From contig JAAWDH010000003.1 of NCBI GenBank assembly GCA_022793675.1, forward strand, positions 31,372 to 95,371: a DNA stretch of 64,000 nt, written 5' to 3'. The stretch is from Oscillospiraceae bacterium. Its GTDB lineage: Bacteria; Bacillota; Clostridia; Oscillospirales; Ruminococcaceae. Under the pieces are notes generated by a model, which was given only the letters and a program-made list of their open reading frames with translations, was not told the origin of the DNA and searched no databases. Numbering within the stretch: the stretch's first letter is position 1; each line of letters starts with the position of its first letter. A program made the position numbers and the translations under genes. Below, piece after piece: positions 9,027 to 17,575 of this stretch.

Positions 9027-9887
9027 TTATTGTGTGAGCAGATCCCGCAGCGCCTGGAAGCATTCGTCCTCAGTCAAAATGTCCTCCGGCAGCGGTACGC
9101 CTTCTGCCCGCAGTTCGTAAACAAGCTCGGTTACCTGGGGCACATCCAGCCCCACTGACTTCAAAAGCTCTACCTGCGAGAAAACGGCTTTAGGTATATT
9201 ATCCAACAAAACCTCGCCTTTGTCAACCACCAAAACGCGGTCGGCCTGGACGGCCTCGTCCATGTAGTGGGTGATCAGCACCACCGTTGCCCCAAAATCC
9301 TTATTCAGACGCCGGATGGTTTTCAGCACCTCCTGCCGGCCTTTCGGGTCAAGCATCGCCGTCGGCTCGTCGAGCACAATGAAGTCCGGCCGCATCGCCA
9401 AAATCCCGGCAATGGCCACCCGCTGCTTCTGCCCGCCGGAGAGTTGGTGAGGGGCGTGCTCGCGGTAGTCGTACATATCCACTTCCTTGAGCGCTTCGTC
9501 GACGCGGCGGCGGATCTCTGCCGGCTCGACGCCGAGGTTTTCCAGCGCAAAGGCCACATCTTCCTCGACAATCGTCGCGACAATCTGGTTATCGGGGTTT
9601 TGGAACACCATCCCCACCTGCTGGCGGATATCAAAAAGCCGTCCTTCGTCTTTGGTGTTGATGCCGCAGACGGTCACTTCACCGGAGGTGGGGGTAAGGA
9701 TGGCGTTGAAATGCTTGGCCAGCGTCGATTTCCCCGAGCCATTATGGCCCAGTATCGCCACAAATTCCCCTTTGGGGATGGTTAGGTCCATCCCCTTCAG
9801 CACCAGCACCCCTGGTATCCCTTCCCCATCGCCTGGATATTCAAACACTAGGTCATTGACGCGGATCTCCTTCTTTTCTGCTTCCAT
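9027..9887 (-). CDS. ecfA1: ECF transporter ATPase EcfA1
   Basis: A 286-residue ABC ATPase, partner of EcfA2 in the vitamin-uptake energy module. Walker A GHNGSGKS (about 48-55), Q-loop V-F-Q-N-P-D-N-Q (the N-P-D-N-Q form marks A1), signature LSGGQKQR, Walker [14 protein letters not shown]-loop [10 protein letters not shown] with GGGAGAGGGG upstream. First gene of the ecfA1-ecfA2-ecfT operon, 39 bp after a methyltransferase gene on the same strand. Confidence 0.95.
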   Translation of the reverse strand: MEAEKKEIRVNDLVFEYPGDGEGIPGVLVLKGMDLTIPKGEFVAILGHNGSGKSTLAKHFNAILTPTSGEVTVCGINTKDEGRLFDIRQQVGMVFQNPDNQIVATIVEEDVAFALENLGVEPAEIRRRVDEALKEVDMYDYREHAPHQLSGGQKQRVAIAGILAMRPDFIVLDEPTAMLDPKGRQEVLKTIRRLNKDFGATVVLITHYMDEAVQADRVLVVDKGEVLLDNIPKAVFSQVELLKSVGLDVPQVTELVYELRAEGVPLPEDILTEDECFQALRDLLTQ

Positions 9888-9926
9888 GATCCCCTCTCCC
9901 TTCCTTAAAGCAAAACGGTACGCCGT

Positions 9927-10793
9927 TCAGCGCGGGCCTATAAAAAGCGCGGTCGAACCACAGGGCAGCACGCTGCCGGACGCCTCTACCGGCAGGCCAA
10001 TCTCATCGGCAGCGACCTCGCCGTTAAAGCGCTTCCCGACCGTCGCCTCCAGCAGATAGGCCATCACCGACGGCGACAGCCCCGTCGTGTAGGAATTCAG
10101 CGCAAAAAACAGCGGATTGTCCGACAGCGCCTCGGCGCAGAGCTTCACAAGGTCGTAAATTTTCTCTTCCAGCTGCCAAACCTCGCCGCCTGGGCCTCTG
10201 CCATAGGAGGGCGGGTCCATGATAACCGCGTCGTAGCGCCTGCCGCGGCGGAGCTCCCTCGCGACAAACTTTTCGCAGTCGTCAACAATCCAGCGCACCG
10301 GCTTCCCGTCAAGCCCCGACAGCGCCGCGTTTTCCTTCGCCCACTGCACCATCCCTTTGGAGGCGTCGACATGGCAGACCGAAGCCCCCGCCGAAAGCGC
10401 CGCCAGCGTCGCCCCGCCGGTGTAGGCGAATAGGTTCAGCACCGAAACCGGCCGCCCGGCTTCCCGGATAAGCTGCTGGAACAGCGCCCAGTTCACCGCC
10501 TGCTCCGGGAAAAGGCCGGTGTGCTTGAAACCGGTCGGGGAAATCTTGAACCGCAGTTCCCGCCAGCCGATTTCCCAGCTTGGGGGGAACTTTTTCAGAT
10601 ACTCCCAGCTGCCGCCCCCTGCCGGCGACCGATGGTAGCGGGCGTCGGGGCTGGCCCAGGCCGCCCCCTTCTCCGTCCGCCAGATAATCTGCGGGTCGGG
10701 CCGTACCAGCATCACAGCCCCCCACTTTTCCAGCTTCTCGCCGGATGATGTGTCCAACAGGCGGTAATCCTGCCAATCTTTTGCTGCCCTCAC
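9927..10793 (-). CDS. Class I SAM-dependent methyltransferase, RlmI/RlmK-like
   Basis: A 288-residue protein resembling the catalytic part of 23S rRNA methyltransferases of the RlmI/YccW group. SAM-binding motif I is N-L-F-A-Y-T-G-G-A-T (about 121-130); acidic motif H-V-D-A-S-K; catalytic motif D-P-P-S-Y-G-R-G. It lacks the N-terminal PUA domain of E. coli RlmI, like many short Firmicutes homologues. The start is probably GTG at 10793, following GGTGGGAAG. The RNA substrate cannot be named from sequence alone. Confidence 0.85.
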   Translation of the reverse strand: MRAAKDWQDYRLLDTSSGEKLEKWGAVMLVRPDPQIIWRTEKGAAWASPDARYHRSPAGGGSWEYLKKFPPSWEIGWRELRFKISPTGFKHTGLFPEQAVNWALFQQLIREAGRPVSVLNLFAYTGGATLAALSAGASVCHVDASKGMVQWAKENAALSGLDGKPVRWIVDDCEKFVARELRRGRRYDAVIMDPPSYGRGPGGEVWQLEEKIYDLVKLCAEALSDNPLFFALNSYTTGLSPSVMAYLLEATVGKRFNGEVAADEIGLPVEASGSVLPCGSTALFIGPR

Positions 10794-10808
10794 AACTTCC
10801 CACCTTCT

Positions 10809-11309
10809 CTATTTTTCACACACAGCAATCTGCTCATCCAAATATTTGAAAAGCAGCGGCCAGATATCCAGCCCACTTTTCAAATAAAGCTTCCCGCTCA
10901 GCGCCTCAATTTCATCGGCGGCTTCGTCCGTCAGCTCATGGTCGGCGTCGAAAGAAGAAAGCTCGTATTCCTGCGGATTGCTGTCTAAGAACTCGCCCCG
11001 CATTAAATCGGGCGGCGCAATCTGGCATATCTCCGCCAAGACATCCGCATCCGTGCTGTCGCCAATATTTCGGAAAGCCCTTATAATATTGGGCGCATAA
11101 TGCCCGATAGAATTTTCCAGGAAAGTGAAAATTCCTTCCATGGTCAGCTCCGTATCAAAAGCGATCAAAAAACAAGCATCCTGGATAAAATCCGCACAGC
11201 GCAGCCACTCTTCAGTGCTGTGTTTCCACAGCGTATCCGCCAGCACTGTGCAGAGGGATTCGCCGGCGTATTGCTGAATATCGACATCGCTGCCGTCAAT
11301 CCAACGCAT
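10809..11309 (-). CDS. DMP19/DUF4375-like protein, possible immunity protein
   Basis: A 166-residue acidic protein. The stretch M-E-G-I-F-T-F-L-E-N-S followed by Y-A-P-N-I-I-R-A-F-R-N-I-G resembles DMP19/DUF4375 domains (a G-x-x-x-F-x-x-x-x-x-x-x-x-A pattern then a paired helix), a fold in DNA-mimic proteins and in immunity proteins of polymorphic toxins. Start at ATG 11309 with AAAGGAGGG upstream. Next to a second immunity-like gene; no toxin is present. Family call moderate; activity not demonstrable from sequence. Confidence 0.55.
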   Translation of the reverse strand: MRWIDGSDVDIQQYAGESLCTVLADTLWKHSTEEWLRCADFIQDACFLIAFDTELTMEGIFTFLENSIGHYAPNIIRAFRNIGDSTDADVLAEICQIAPPDLMRGEFLDSNPQEYELSSFDADHELTDEAADEIEALSGKLYLKSGLDIWPLLFKYLDEQIAVCEK

Positions 11310-11390
11310 AAACACCCTCCTTTAAAGATAACCGGCGCAGTAGCGGTCGTCCTATAGGGGATCGCGCTCCCTGTTGCCATCTGCCTATTT

Positions 11391-11825
11391 TCAAAACCCA
11401 TACCCCATTTCCTCAGCATAAACGCTCCACATATTATGTTCATCAGCGAGTGCTGTCGGATCTATTTTCTGAATATAATTGCGAAACGCTTTTTCGCGCT
11501 GTTCACAACTTTTCATATCACAGCCGCGGTATATGCTTAAATATTTACTGCTTATACGAAGAAACTGCTCAAAGCTATTCGAACAATACTGATAAATTTC
11601 ATATATAGGCAGAATTGCCCTATATACTTTACCCTCTAAATCGACAACGAGACAAATACTGCCATTGTATTTTGGTACTTCTTCTGCAATAACAAGAACT
11701 TCTCGTCCATTATAATTTTCAATATGCCATTCCTTTGGTAAAAGGAATGTAAGAGGGTCAATTCCTTCCTGCGGCAGTTGTAGTTTTAACAGTTGGTCTT
11801 TAATTTCATGCCACTTGTCATTCAT
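11391..11825 (-). CDS. SUKH-like putative immunity protein
   Basis: A 144-residue protein, visibly more AT-rich than its neighbours, suggesting recent transfer. The pattern of a strand pair around V-L-V-I-A-E-E-V-P, a hydrophobic strand C-L-V-V-D-L-E-G-K-V-Y, then F-E-Q-F-L-R-I-S followed by an amphipathic C-terminal helix matches SMI1/KNR4 (SUKH) proteins, many of which neutralise contact-dependent toxins. Start chosen at ATG 11825 because GGGAG lies 8 bp before it; an upstream ATG has no ribosome site. Toxin partner absent. Moderate confidence in family, low in function. Confidence 0.5.
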   Translation of the reverse strand: MNDKWHEIKDQLLKLQLPQEGIDPLTFLLPKEWHIENYNGREVLVIAEEVPKYNGSICLVVDLEGKVYRAILPIYEIYQYCSNSFEQFLRISSKYLSIYRGCDMKSCEQREKAFRNYIQKIDPTALADEHNMWSVYAEEMGYGF

Positions 11826-11849
11826 TTTGGCATCTCCCTTAGCGGACAA

Positions 11850-11930
11850 AAAGTTTTACTCGATTTTTTTCAAAAAATCGCAGGTCCAGGGCAGAGCCCT
11901 TGGTCGCTTGCCGCAGCAAGCGAAATCCCC
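11850..11930 (+). repeat. Family-B multi-hairpin element B1
   Basis: Begins AAGTTTTACTCG, then CGATTTTTT-tc-AAAAAATCG, a GGGC-aga-GCCC hairpin and TCGCTTGC-cgca-GCAAGCGA (11904-11923), ending AAATCCCC two bases before the ruvB stop codon. The same series recurs at 26.4 and 54.7 kb. It sits between ruvB and the SUKH-like gene and may work as a transcript end. Confidence 0.8.
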
Positions 11931-11932
11931 CG

Positions 11933-12985
11933 TCACAGCAAGGTCTGCCCTTTGCGGGTGCGGCCCAGATGCTTATACGCCAAATCCGTGACGCAGCGCC
12001 CCCGCGGCGTCCGCGCCAGAAACCCCAGCTGCATTAAGTACGGCTCGTAGACATCCTCGATGGTAACGGCTTCCTCCCCCAGCAGGGCGGACAGCGTTTC
12101 CAGCCCCACCGGCCCGCCGTCGTAATGGTCGATAATCGCAGCCAGCATCCGCCGGTCGGTATTCTCAAGCCCCAGCTCATCCACTTCAAGCCGTGTCAGC
12201 GCCAAGTCGACAATCTCCCTCGTCACCGTGCCGTCGCCCATTACCTGGGCAAAATCCCGGATCCGCCGCAGCATCCGGTTGGCGATACGCGGCGTGCCGC
12301 GGGAACGCTTGGCCAGCTCCATCGCCCCCCCCTTGTCGCAGGGGATGGAAAGGATGCCCGCGCTGCGCTGGATAATCTGGCAGAGCTGCTCCGGCGTATA
12401 CAGTTCCAGCCGCAGCAGCACCCCGAACCGGTCCCGCAGCGGCCCGGTCAGCTGGCCGGCCCTTGTCGTCGCCCCTACCAGCGTAAATTTTGCCAAATCA
12501 ATCCGGATCGAGCGGGCCGACGGGCCTTTGCCAATGATGATATCCAGCGCGAAATCCTCCATCGCCGGGTAGAGCACTTCTTCTACCGCTTTGGACATCC
12601 GGTGGATCTCGTCAATAAACAGCACGTCCCCTTCGCCCAGGTTTGTCAGCAGCGCCGCCAGGTCGCCAGGCTTCTCAATCGCCGGGCCAGAGGTGATCTT
12701 CAGGTTGGTCTGCATTTCGTTGGCGATAATCTGCGAAAGGGTGGTCTTCCCCAGCCCCGGGGGGCCGTAGAGCAGCACATGGTCCAGCGCTTCGCCGCGG
12801 CGGCGGGCTGCCTCAATATAAACCGACAGGTTTTCCTTGGCCTTGTCCTGGCCAATATATTCGTTTAGGCTTTTCGGCCGCAGGGAGAACTCGGTATCCA
12901 CATCCTGGCGGCCGAATTCCGGCGCGGTAATCCTGTTTTCCAGGTCCAGCTCTTCCTCCGAAGCAGAAAATTGCGATTCAAACAA
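11933..12985 (-). CDS. ruvB: Holliday junction branch-migration ATPase RuvB
   Basis: A 350-residue AAA+ motor that drives branch migration with RuvA during recombination repair. Walker A GPPGLGKT (74-81), Walker B LFIDEIHR (122-129), sensor 1 G-A-T-T-R-A, arginine finger region P-L-R-D-R-F-G, sensor 2 [10 protein letters not shown], and a C-terminal winged helix ending R-T-P-R-G-R. Start appears to be TTG at 12985 with GGGGAGGG four bases upstream. Last gene of ruvC-ruvA-ruvB. Confidence 0.97.
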   Translation of the reverse strand: MFESQFSASEEELDLENRITAPEFGRQDVDTEFSLRPKSLNEYIGQDKAKENLSVYIEAARRRGEALDHVLLYGPPGLGKTTLSQIIANEMQTNLKITSGPAIEKPGDLAALLTNLGEGDVLFIDEIHRMSKAVEEVLYPAMEDFALDIIIGKGPSARSIRIDLAKFTLVGATTRAGQLTGPLRDRFGVLLRLELYTPEQLCQIIQRSAGILSIPCDKGGAMELAKRSRGTPRIANRMLRRIRDFAQVMGDGTVTREIVDLALTRLEVDELGLENTDRRMLAAIIDHYDGGPVGLETLSALLGEEAVTIEDVYEPYLMQLGFLARTPRGRCVTDLAYKHLGRTRKGQTLL

Positions 12986-13001
12986 GACGCCCTCCCCTTT
13001 C

Positions 13002-13604
13002 CTACTGCCTGGCCAGCTTCTTCAGCGCCGCCTTGATCATTTCCTCTACCGGCGTATCCGCCGGAAGGCTCGCGACCGCCGAGGCGGCCTCGCTTTGGGT
13101 GTACCCCAGCACCACCAGCGCGCTGATAGCCTCGCCTGCGCCCGAGCCGGGCTTCACAGGTGCTATCGCAGCCGCCGCAGCAAAGCTTTCAGCCCCTTGC
13201 TCTTTGCTCAGCTTGTCCTTCAGCTCCAAAATAATCCGCTGGGCGGTCTTCATCCCCAGCCCCGGCGCGCGGGACAGCGTCTTGGCGTCGCCCGACGCGA
13301 CGCAGAGAGCAAACTCCGCCGCCGTCACCGACGACAGCACCGACAGCGCCGCCCGCGGCCCCACCCGGGTTACCCCAAGCAGCATCTTAAAGCAGCTTAG
13401 CTCCCCGGCGTCGGCAAAGCCAAACAGGTCCAGCCCCGACTCGGTGACATGGAGATAGGTATACAGCATCGCCTCCTCCCCCACTTTGGGCAGCTGGGCA
13501 ATCGTCGTCGCCGAAGTGCGTACGCCGTACCCTACGCCGCCGCACTCCACCACGGCAAAATTCGCTTCCAGATGGGCAAGCGTCCCCTTTACGCTATAAA
13601 TCAT
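13002..13604 (-). CDS. ruvA: Holliday junction DNA-binding protein RuvA
   Basis: A 200-residue protein that binds four-way junctions as a tetramer and loads RuvB. It has the N-terminal OB fold (M-I-Y-S-V-K-G-T-L), helix-hairpin-helix motifs ([10 protein letters not shown] and [12 protein letters not shown]) and the C-terminal RuvB-contact domain (A-L-V-V-L-G-Y). Its ATG overlaps the ruvC stop as ATGA, indicating coupling. Confidence 0.97.
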   Translation of the reverse strand: MIYSVKGTLAHLEANFAVVECGGVGYGVRTSATTIAQLPKVGEEAMLYTYLHVTESGLDLFGFADAGELSCFKMLLGVTRVGPRAALSVLSSVTAAEFALCVASGDAKTLSRAPGLGMKTAQRIILELKDKLSKEQGAESFAAAAAIAPVKPGSGAGEAISALVVLGYTQSEAASAVASLPADTPVEEMIKAALKKLARQ

Positions 13605-14113
13605 CGCTTTCCTCCTGTTTGGGCCGTCAGTTTATCCAGCCTGCTCGGACCGGTATGGGCATGGCAGACGGCAATCGCCAGCGCGTCGGCCACATCGTCG
13701 GGTTTGGGCGTACGGGCCAGCGAAAGGATTTTTTTGGTCATCTCGATCACCTGGCGCTTTTCGGCGCGGCCGTATCCCACGACCGCCTGCTTGACCTGCA
13801 GCGGCGTGTATTCGCTCACCTCGACGCCCTGCCGCCTTGCCGCCAGCAGGACCACCCCCCTGGCCTGGGCAACGTCGATGGCCGTCGTGGTATTGGTGTT
13901 GAAATAGAGCTTCTCCACCGCCATAACCGCCGGCTGCCAGCGGGCAAGCAGCGTGTCCATCTGCTCATAGATCATTTGCAGCCGATCGGGGAAAGGCGCA
14001 CCGGCCGGCGTGGTAATTGCGCCATACTCCAGCACCTTAAACCGCCTTCCGTCATAATCCAGCACCCCGCACCCGACAATGGCGTAGCCGGGGTCTATCC
14101 CCATAATCCTCAT
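13601..14113 (-). CDS. ruvC: Holliday junction resolvase RuvC
   Basis: A 170-residue endonuclease that resolves junctions. Catalytic acids: D7 in M-R-I-M-G-I-D-P-G, E in V-E-K-L-Y-F, and the C-terminal D-x-x-D pair in D-D-V-A-D-A-L-A. I start at ATG 14113 with GGGAGG just upstream; an in-frame extension of 41 residues is possible in sequence but not family-like. First gene of ruvCAB, a common Firmicutes order. Confidence 0.95.
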   Translation of the reverse strand: MRIMGIDPGYAIVGCGVLDYDGRRFKVLEYGAITTPAGAPFPDRLQMIYEQMDTLLARWQPAVMAVEKLYFNTNTTTAIDVAQARGVVLLAARRQGVEVSEYTPLQVKQAVVGYGRAEKRQVIEMTKKILSLARTPKPDDVADALAIAVCHAHTGPSRLDKLTAQTGGKR

Positions 14114-14250
14114 GTTATCCTCCCGACTTGCATTTGCCGGAAAGGCAAATATCCGTTGGCGTCCGCTGGGCGGCGTTTTGCTGCAAAAGTTAAAACATTT
14201 GTTTAAACAGGATGCGTCCCTTATTCTGCCACTCACGCTCCAGCTTACCC

Positions 14251-14279
14251 ATTATACCACAATTTGCTTTAAAACACAA
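14251..14279 (-). promoter_or_regulatory. Predicted promoter of ruvCAB
   Basis: Minus-strand TTGTGT (14274-14279), 17-bp spacer, TGG-TATAAT (extended -10, TATAAT at 14251-14256). It gives a ~130-base leader before ruvC. No LexA/DinR box (GAAC-N4-GTTC) is evident nearby. Confidence 0.6.
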
Positions 14280-14397
14280 ATTTTTTTCGCCGTTTCTGCA
14301 TGATCTGCAAAAAGCTGAATTGCCTTTCCCATTTTTTGCTTTTTCTATCCAATAAGCTGAATCATGTCCGAAAAAGCTGCCCTTTTCCGCCAAAGGA

Positions 14398-14427
14398 TTG
14401 ACAAAGGCCGCCGGTTTAGGCTATGAT
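14398..14427 (+). promoter_or_regulatory. Promoter of the PHP phosphatase gene
   Basis: TTGACA at 14398-14403, 18-bp spacer, TATGAT at 14422-14427, 32 bp before the ATG. It is divergent from the ruvC promoter within the same ~350-bp intergenic region. Confidence 0.8.
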
Positions 14428-14459
14428 TAAAGCAGCAAGGGCTTGGAAAGGATGATTCG

Positions 14460-15278
14460 ATGAGCAAACGCTACCGTGCCGACTACCACCTCCACTCCGC
14501 CTGCTCCCCCGATTCCCGGGAACCGATGGAGCAGATCTGCCGCGCGGCGCTCCGTAAAGGGTTCCATGAAATCGCAATGACCGACCATTTCGAGTTTTAC
14601 TCCCCAACCCAGCCCCAGGGTTTCTACACCGTCCAGGCGTTGGAAAAGGCCCAGCAGGAGATCCGCCGCTGCCAAAATCTGTTCGCTGGGCAGCTGGTCA
14701 TCCGCCAGGGCATCGAGGTCGGCCAGCCCTACGTCAACCCCCAGCTGGCCGCCGAAGTTATGGAGCGCTTCCCCTTCGATTTTGTCATCGGCTCGGTGCA
14801 CAAAATGCGCGACCAGGATATGAAGCTGCTGGCTTTCCGGGAAGCCCACCTGGAAGAAATCTGCCTGCGCAACCTTACCGCCCTCTACGAGCTGGCCGAA
14901 ACCGGCGACTTTGACTGCATGGGCCATATCAACCTAATCCGGCGCTATGCGGCAAAACAGGGCATCCCGATTGATTTATGCAACTACCCCGACCAGCTGG
15001 ACGCGGTGCTGGAAAAACTGATCCAGCGGGGCAAGGGATTAGAGGTCAACACCTCCGGCCTGCGCGGCGAAACCGCCTCCCTGCTCCCCGGCGTCAAGAT
15101 CCTCAAGCGCTTCAAAGAACTGGGCGGCGAGATTATCACCATCGGTTCTGACGCCCATTCTGCCGACGAGGTGGGCGCAGACTGGGGCGAAGCTGCCGAC
15201 GCCGCTATCCAGGCCGGCTTCCGCTATGCCGCCACCTTTGAAAACCGCAAGCCCAGCTTCTATAAGCTGGAATGGTGA
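14460..15278 (+). CDS. PHP-family phosphatase, histidinol-phosphatase (HisJ/HisK type)
   Basis: A 272-residue metal-dependent phosphoesterase with PHP motifs Y-H-L-H-S (residues 9-13), M-T-D-H (40-43), a G-I-E-V-G region, G-S-V-H-K and, near the end, S-D-A-H-S. It resembles the HisJ-type histidinol-phosphatase that dephosphorylates L-histidinol phosphate. No other his gene is nearby, so another phosphorylated substrate is possible. GGAAAGGATG precedes ATG; the promoter at 14398 drives it, perhaps with the next three genes. Confidence 0.82.
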   Translation: MSKRYRADYHLHSACSPDSREPMEQICRAALRKGFHEIAMTDHFEFYSPTQPQGFYTVQALEKAQQEIRRCQNLFAGQLVIRQGIEVGQPYVNPQLAAEVMERFPFDFVIGSVHKMRDQDMKLLAFREAHLEEICLRNLTALYELAETGDFDCMGHINLIRRYAAKQGIPIDLCNYPDQLDAVLEKLIQRGKGLEVNTSGLRGETASLLPGVKILKRFKELGGEIITIGSDAHSADEVGADWGEAADAAIQAGFRYAATFENRKPSFYKLEW

Positions 15279-15309
15279 TGCAGCTGCTTGATTGGGAGGG
15301 GCGTCTACT

Positions 15310-15741
15310 ATGCCAAAGCGTGAATATGGATTGAAAACGGGCGAGCTGCCGGAAGATGAGATGATAAAAACCTTTGAAAGAGCGCTTAATAAGACCGCAA
15401 AAATGTCAAGCGACCTCCGCATTTCCAAAGGCCGGAAAAAGCTGAGGAAGTATACCGGGCCGTTTGGCCGCTCTACCCCCGACGCAGAACCGCCGGAATA
15501 CGACCATATCTATTTTTTCAGCCATAGGTATTGCTCCCTGTTTTTGGAGCTGCACCCAAACAGGGAGCTAAACGGGCGGACACAGTTCCCTGACGAGGGG
15601 GTCATTTGGAATTTGCACGTCACAATTATAGAGGATTCGCTGGAAGGGTTTGGAAACCGTTTCATACAGGAATTATTCCAAACCCTGCCTGGCGAAAAGG
15701 TACTCATCAAGGAATATGCGATGGGCGAGGAGTGGCTTTGA
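15310..15741 (+). CDS. Unknown 143-residue protein
   Basis: Soluble, basic N-terminal half and acidic C-terminal half; the middle has aromatic-rich Y-D-H-I-Y-F-F-S-H-R-Y and a strand-turn pattern (W-N-L-H-V-T-I-I-E-D) suggesting a small alpha/beta domain. I recognise no family. ATG at 15310 follows GGGAGGGG; a TTG 18 bp upstream overlaps that ribosome site and is unlikely. It lies 31 bp after the PHP gene, and 31 bp before another unknown gene, probably one transcript. Isolated small genes like these are often orphan immunity genes, but nothing here proves it. Confidence 0.6.
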   Translation: MPKREYGLKTGELPEDEMIKTFERALNKTAKMSSDLRISKGRKKLRKYTGPFGRSTPDAEPPEYDHIYFFSHRYCSLFLELHPNRELNGRTQFPDEGVIWNLHVTIIEDSLEGFGNRFIQELFQTLPGEKVLIKEYAMGEEWL

Positions 15742-15772
15742 CGCCGCGCCTTTATAAGGAGGAAAGCTAGGG

Positions 15773-16480
15773 ATGAGCATCGATTTGTGCTTCTGGAAAT
15801 GCCGGGACGGCGTCGTACTGGACAACGCGGCCGTTTACCAGGAGGCCTGCTGCGGCCAGCAGGAGACCGACGGGTTGGAAACGCTGCCTATCGAGGAGAT
15901 TTTAAAGGAAACGGCAGCCGTTTTTAACGGCTGGCACGCCCTCGACCCTTGTAACTACGAAAAAGAGGGCGGCGGCTCTTTCCAGGTCTCGGTAACCCCG
16001 CAAACCGTCCGTTTTGACTGCTATTCGATGGGACAGGCAGACATGAAGCGGTTTTCTTCAATGATGGCGAAGTTTGGCTGCCCGCTCTACGACCCGCAGC
16101 TGGGGGCGCGGTTTGATAAGATTGCCGGCTTTTTGATTGATGAAGCCGCCGACTATCAGGACGCGGTCGGCGAAGCCCTCGCCCGGCTGCTCCCGCGGAT
16201 GGAACTTGCCCTACAGGCTGTAAGCTGGGACGAATATACCGAGCTCTCCAAAACCCTTTCGCACGTTATCCGCTTTGACGCCGGCATCCATCGGGCGAAA
16301 ACCATCACAAAGGCGACTTCTTATATGCGGTTCGGCAAAAGCTGGGCAGCCCGCCCCTGCCAATGCAAAACCGCCCAGCTCGCCGACCCGGACAGCGCCC
16401 ATCAGGTCTTGGCGGAGCTGCTGCAAAAATCCATCGAGCGCGTTGTGAAAGATTTTTTTGAAAGGACGTACTACGACTAA
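15773..16480 (+). CDS. Unknown 235-residue protein
   Basis: No signal peptide or membrane helix. It begins M-S-I-D-L-C-F-W-K-C and contains a strand pair around S-F-Q-V-S-V-T-P-Q-T-V-R-F-D, resembling small uncharacterised proteins found near polymorphic-toxin immunity genes; the last 90 residues look helical. AAGGAGGAAAG precedes ATG. Five cysteines are scattered through it without a clear metal pattern. Function unknown; association with its neighbours is by position only. Confidence 0.6.
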   Translation: MSIDLCFWKCRDGVVLDNAAVYQEACCGQQETDGLETLPIEEILKETAAVFNGWHALDPCNYEKEGGGSFQVSVTPQTVRFDCYSMGQADMKRFSSMMAKFGCPLYDPQLGARFDKIAGFLIDEAADYQDAVGEALARLLPRMELALQAVSWDEYTELSKTLSHVIRFDAGIHRAKTITKATSYMRFGKSWAARPCQCKTAQLADPDSAHQVLAELLQKSIERVVKDFFERTYYD

Positions 16481-16499
16481 TTCTGGGAGAGGATTTCAA

Positions 16500-17183
16500 A
16501 TGAAGTATAAGGCCATCTTTTTTGACCGCGACGGCACCCTGACCTGCCCTGACAAAAATAAAAAAGACTGGCGCAACCAGTTGATCAGCGATTGGAGCGG
16601 ACACCCCTTTGAGGAACCCTCCTACGACAGAATGATGGCGCTTTTTGAGCTGGCCAGCGAAGGCCGAAAACCCTGGTACCGGGATATTGACGACGAACGC
16701 GGCTTTTTTCGGCGTTATTACCGGCATCTGCTGGAAGCGGAAGGCGTTTGGGAAGACCTCGACCGCCGCGCCGGGCTGCTGTTTGAAGGGCTGTGGTGCA
16801 AAAACTACGCGCTGTTCCCCGAGACAGCTGAAGTGCTAGAATATTTTTCCAGCCACGGGTATAAAATGGGCGTAATCAGCGACACCTCCCCTTCCCTGCA
16901 ATATACGTTGGAACTGCTGGGTATCGCAAAATATTTCACCTCCTTCACCGCCAGCTCACTGGTCGGCGCGGACAAGCCCAGCCCTATCATTTTCAACGCG
17001 GCGCTGAACGCGCAGGGTGTCTCGGCTGCCGAAAGTCTCTATGTGGACGATTATCAGCCCGAAGCCGACGGCGCAAGGGAACAAGGGTTTACCTCTTTCC
17101 TGATCGACCGCAGCGGCGCTTCAACGGGCAAATGGCGCATCCAGAATTTATGGCAGCTTGTCGATTTTGTCAAACAAGGCTGA
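16500..17183 (+). CDS. HAD-superfamily hydrolase (phosphatase-like)
   Basis: A 227-residue protein with HAD motif I F-F-D-R-D-G-T (residues 7-13, nucleophile D9 and acid/base D11), motif II I-S-D-T-S (about 135), motif III lysine in A-D-K-P-S-P and motif IV Y-V-D-D-Y. A C1 helical cap lies between motifs I and II, as in phosphoglycolate phosphatase-like enzymes. Substrate not predictable. Start at ATG 16500 following GAGAGGA; an in-frame extension of 14 residues into the previous gene is unlikely. Ends just before a hairpin terminator. Confidence 0.82.
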   Translation: MKYKAIFFDRDGTLTCPDKNKKDWRNQLISDWSGHPFEEPSYDRMMALFELASEGRKPWYRDIDDERGFFRRYYRHLLEAEGVWEDLDRRAGLLFEGLWCKNYALFPETAEVLEYFSSHGYKMGVISDTSPSLQYTLELLGIAKYFTSFTASSLVGADKPSPIIFNAALNAQGVSAAESLYVDDYQPEADGAREQGFTSFLIDRSGASTGKWRIQNLWQLVDFVKQG

Positions 17184-17186
17184 ACA

Positions 17187-17217
17187 AAAAAGGCCGTCCG
17201 GTTTCGGAGGGCCTTTT
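17187..17217 (+). terminator. Bidirectional intrinsic terminator
   Basis: AAAAGGCC-GTCCG-gttt-CGGAG-GGCCTTTT between the convergent HAD gene and the bPH-like gene. It leaves a T4 run on the plus strand and T6 on the minus strand, so it can end transcription from both sides. Confidence 0.85.
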
Positions 17218-17224
17218 CTGATGC

Positions 17225-17557
17225 CTATTCACCTATCTTCTGGACGCCTGCCTGCTTTAGCCAGCCTTGCAGTTTCTTGACTGGGAAGCCCGTCAGCGTA
17301 AAAGTTTTTCCCGACCAGTCATAGAGGACCACTTTTGTAAAAAACAGGTGCCGGCCAGTGGCAAAGCCCCTGATTTCTGAAAGCGCAAGCTCAAATTCGA
17401 CGCTGTGCAGCATAGAAAGGCAAAAACAGACCCGCTGGGTGGTGACAAAAACCGTGCCGCTGCAGGTATCGCATGAATGCCCCCAAACCGGCTCCCAGTA
17501 AGCCATCATCCCCTGCCCAATCAGCCGCTCGCCTTGTTGAAGCTGTATAGCCGCCAT
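17225..17557 (-). CDS. GRAM/PH-like domain protein
   Basis: A 110-residue protein that looks like one GRAM/bacterial PH barrel: an opening G-E-R-L-I, strand G-T-V-F-V-T-T-Q-R-V-C-F and a later strand pair ending with an amphipathic helix (L-Q-G-W-L-K-Q). Such domains bind lipid head groups or proteins. AAGGGGGC precedes ATG. It is the last gene of a minus-strand run starting with the 788-residue membrane-segment protein, 18 bp after a lipoprotein gene, so a role at the membrane is likely but unproven. Confidence 0.65.
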   Translation of the reverse strand: MAAIQLQQGERLIGQGMMAYWEPVWGHSCDTCSGTVFVTTQRVCFCLSMLHSVEFELALSEIRGFATGRHLFFTKVVLYDWSGKTFTLTGFPVKKLQGWLKQAGVQKIGE

Positions 17558-17575
17558 AGCTGCCCCCTTTCCGGC

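Noticed and set aside
14114..14236. 41-residue N-terminal extension of RuvC
   Set aside because: The extension is not family-like and the GGGAGG site fits ATG 14113, which puts the catalytic Asp at position 7.
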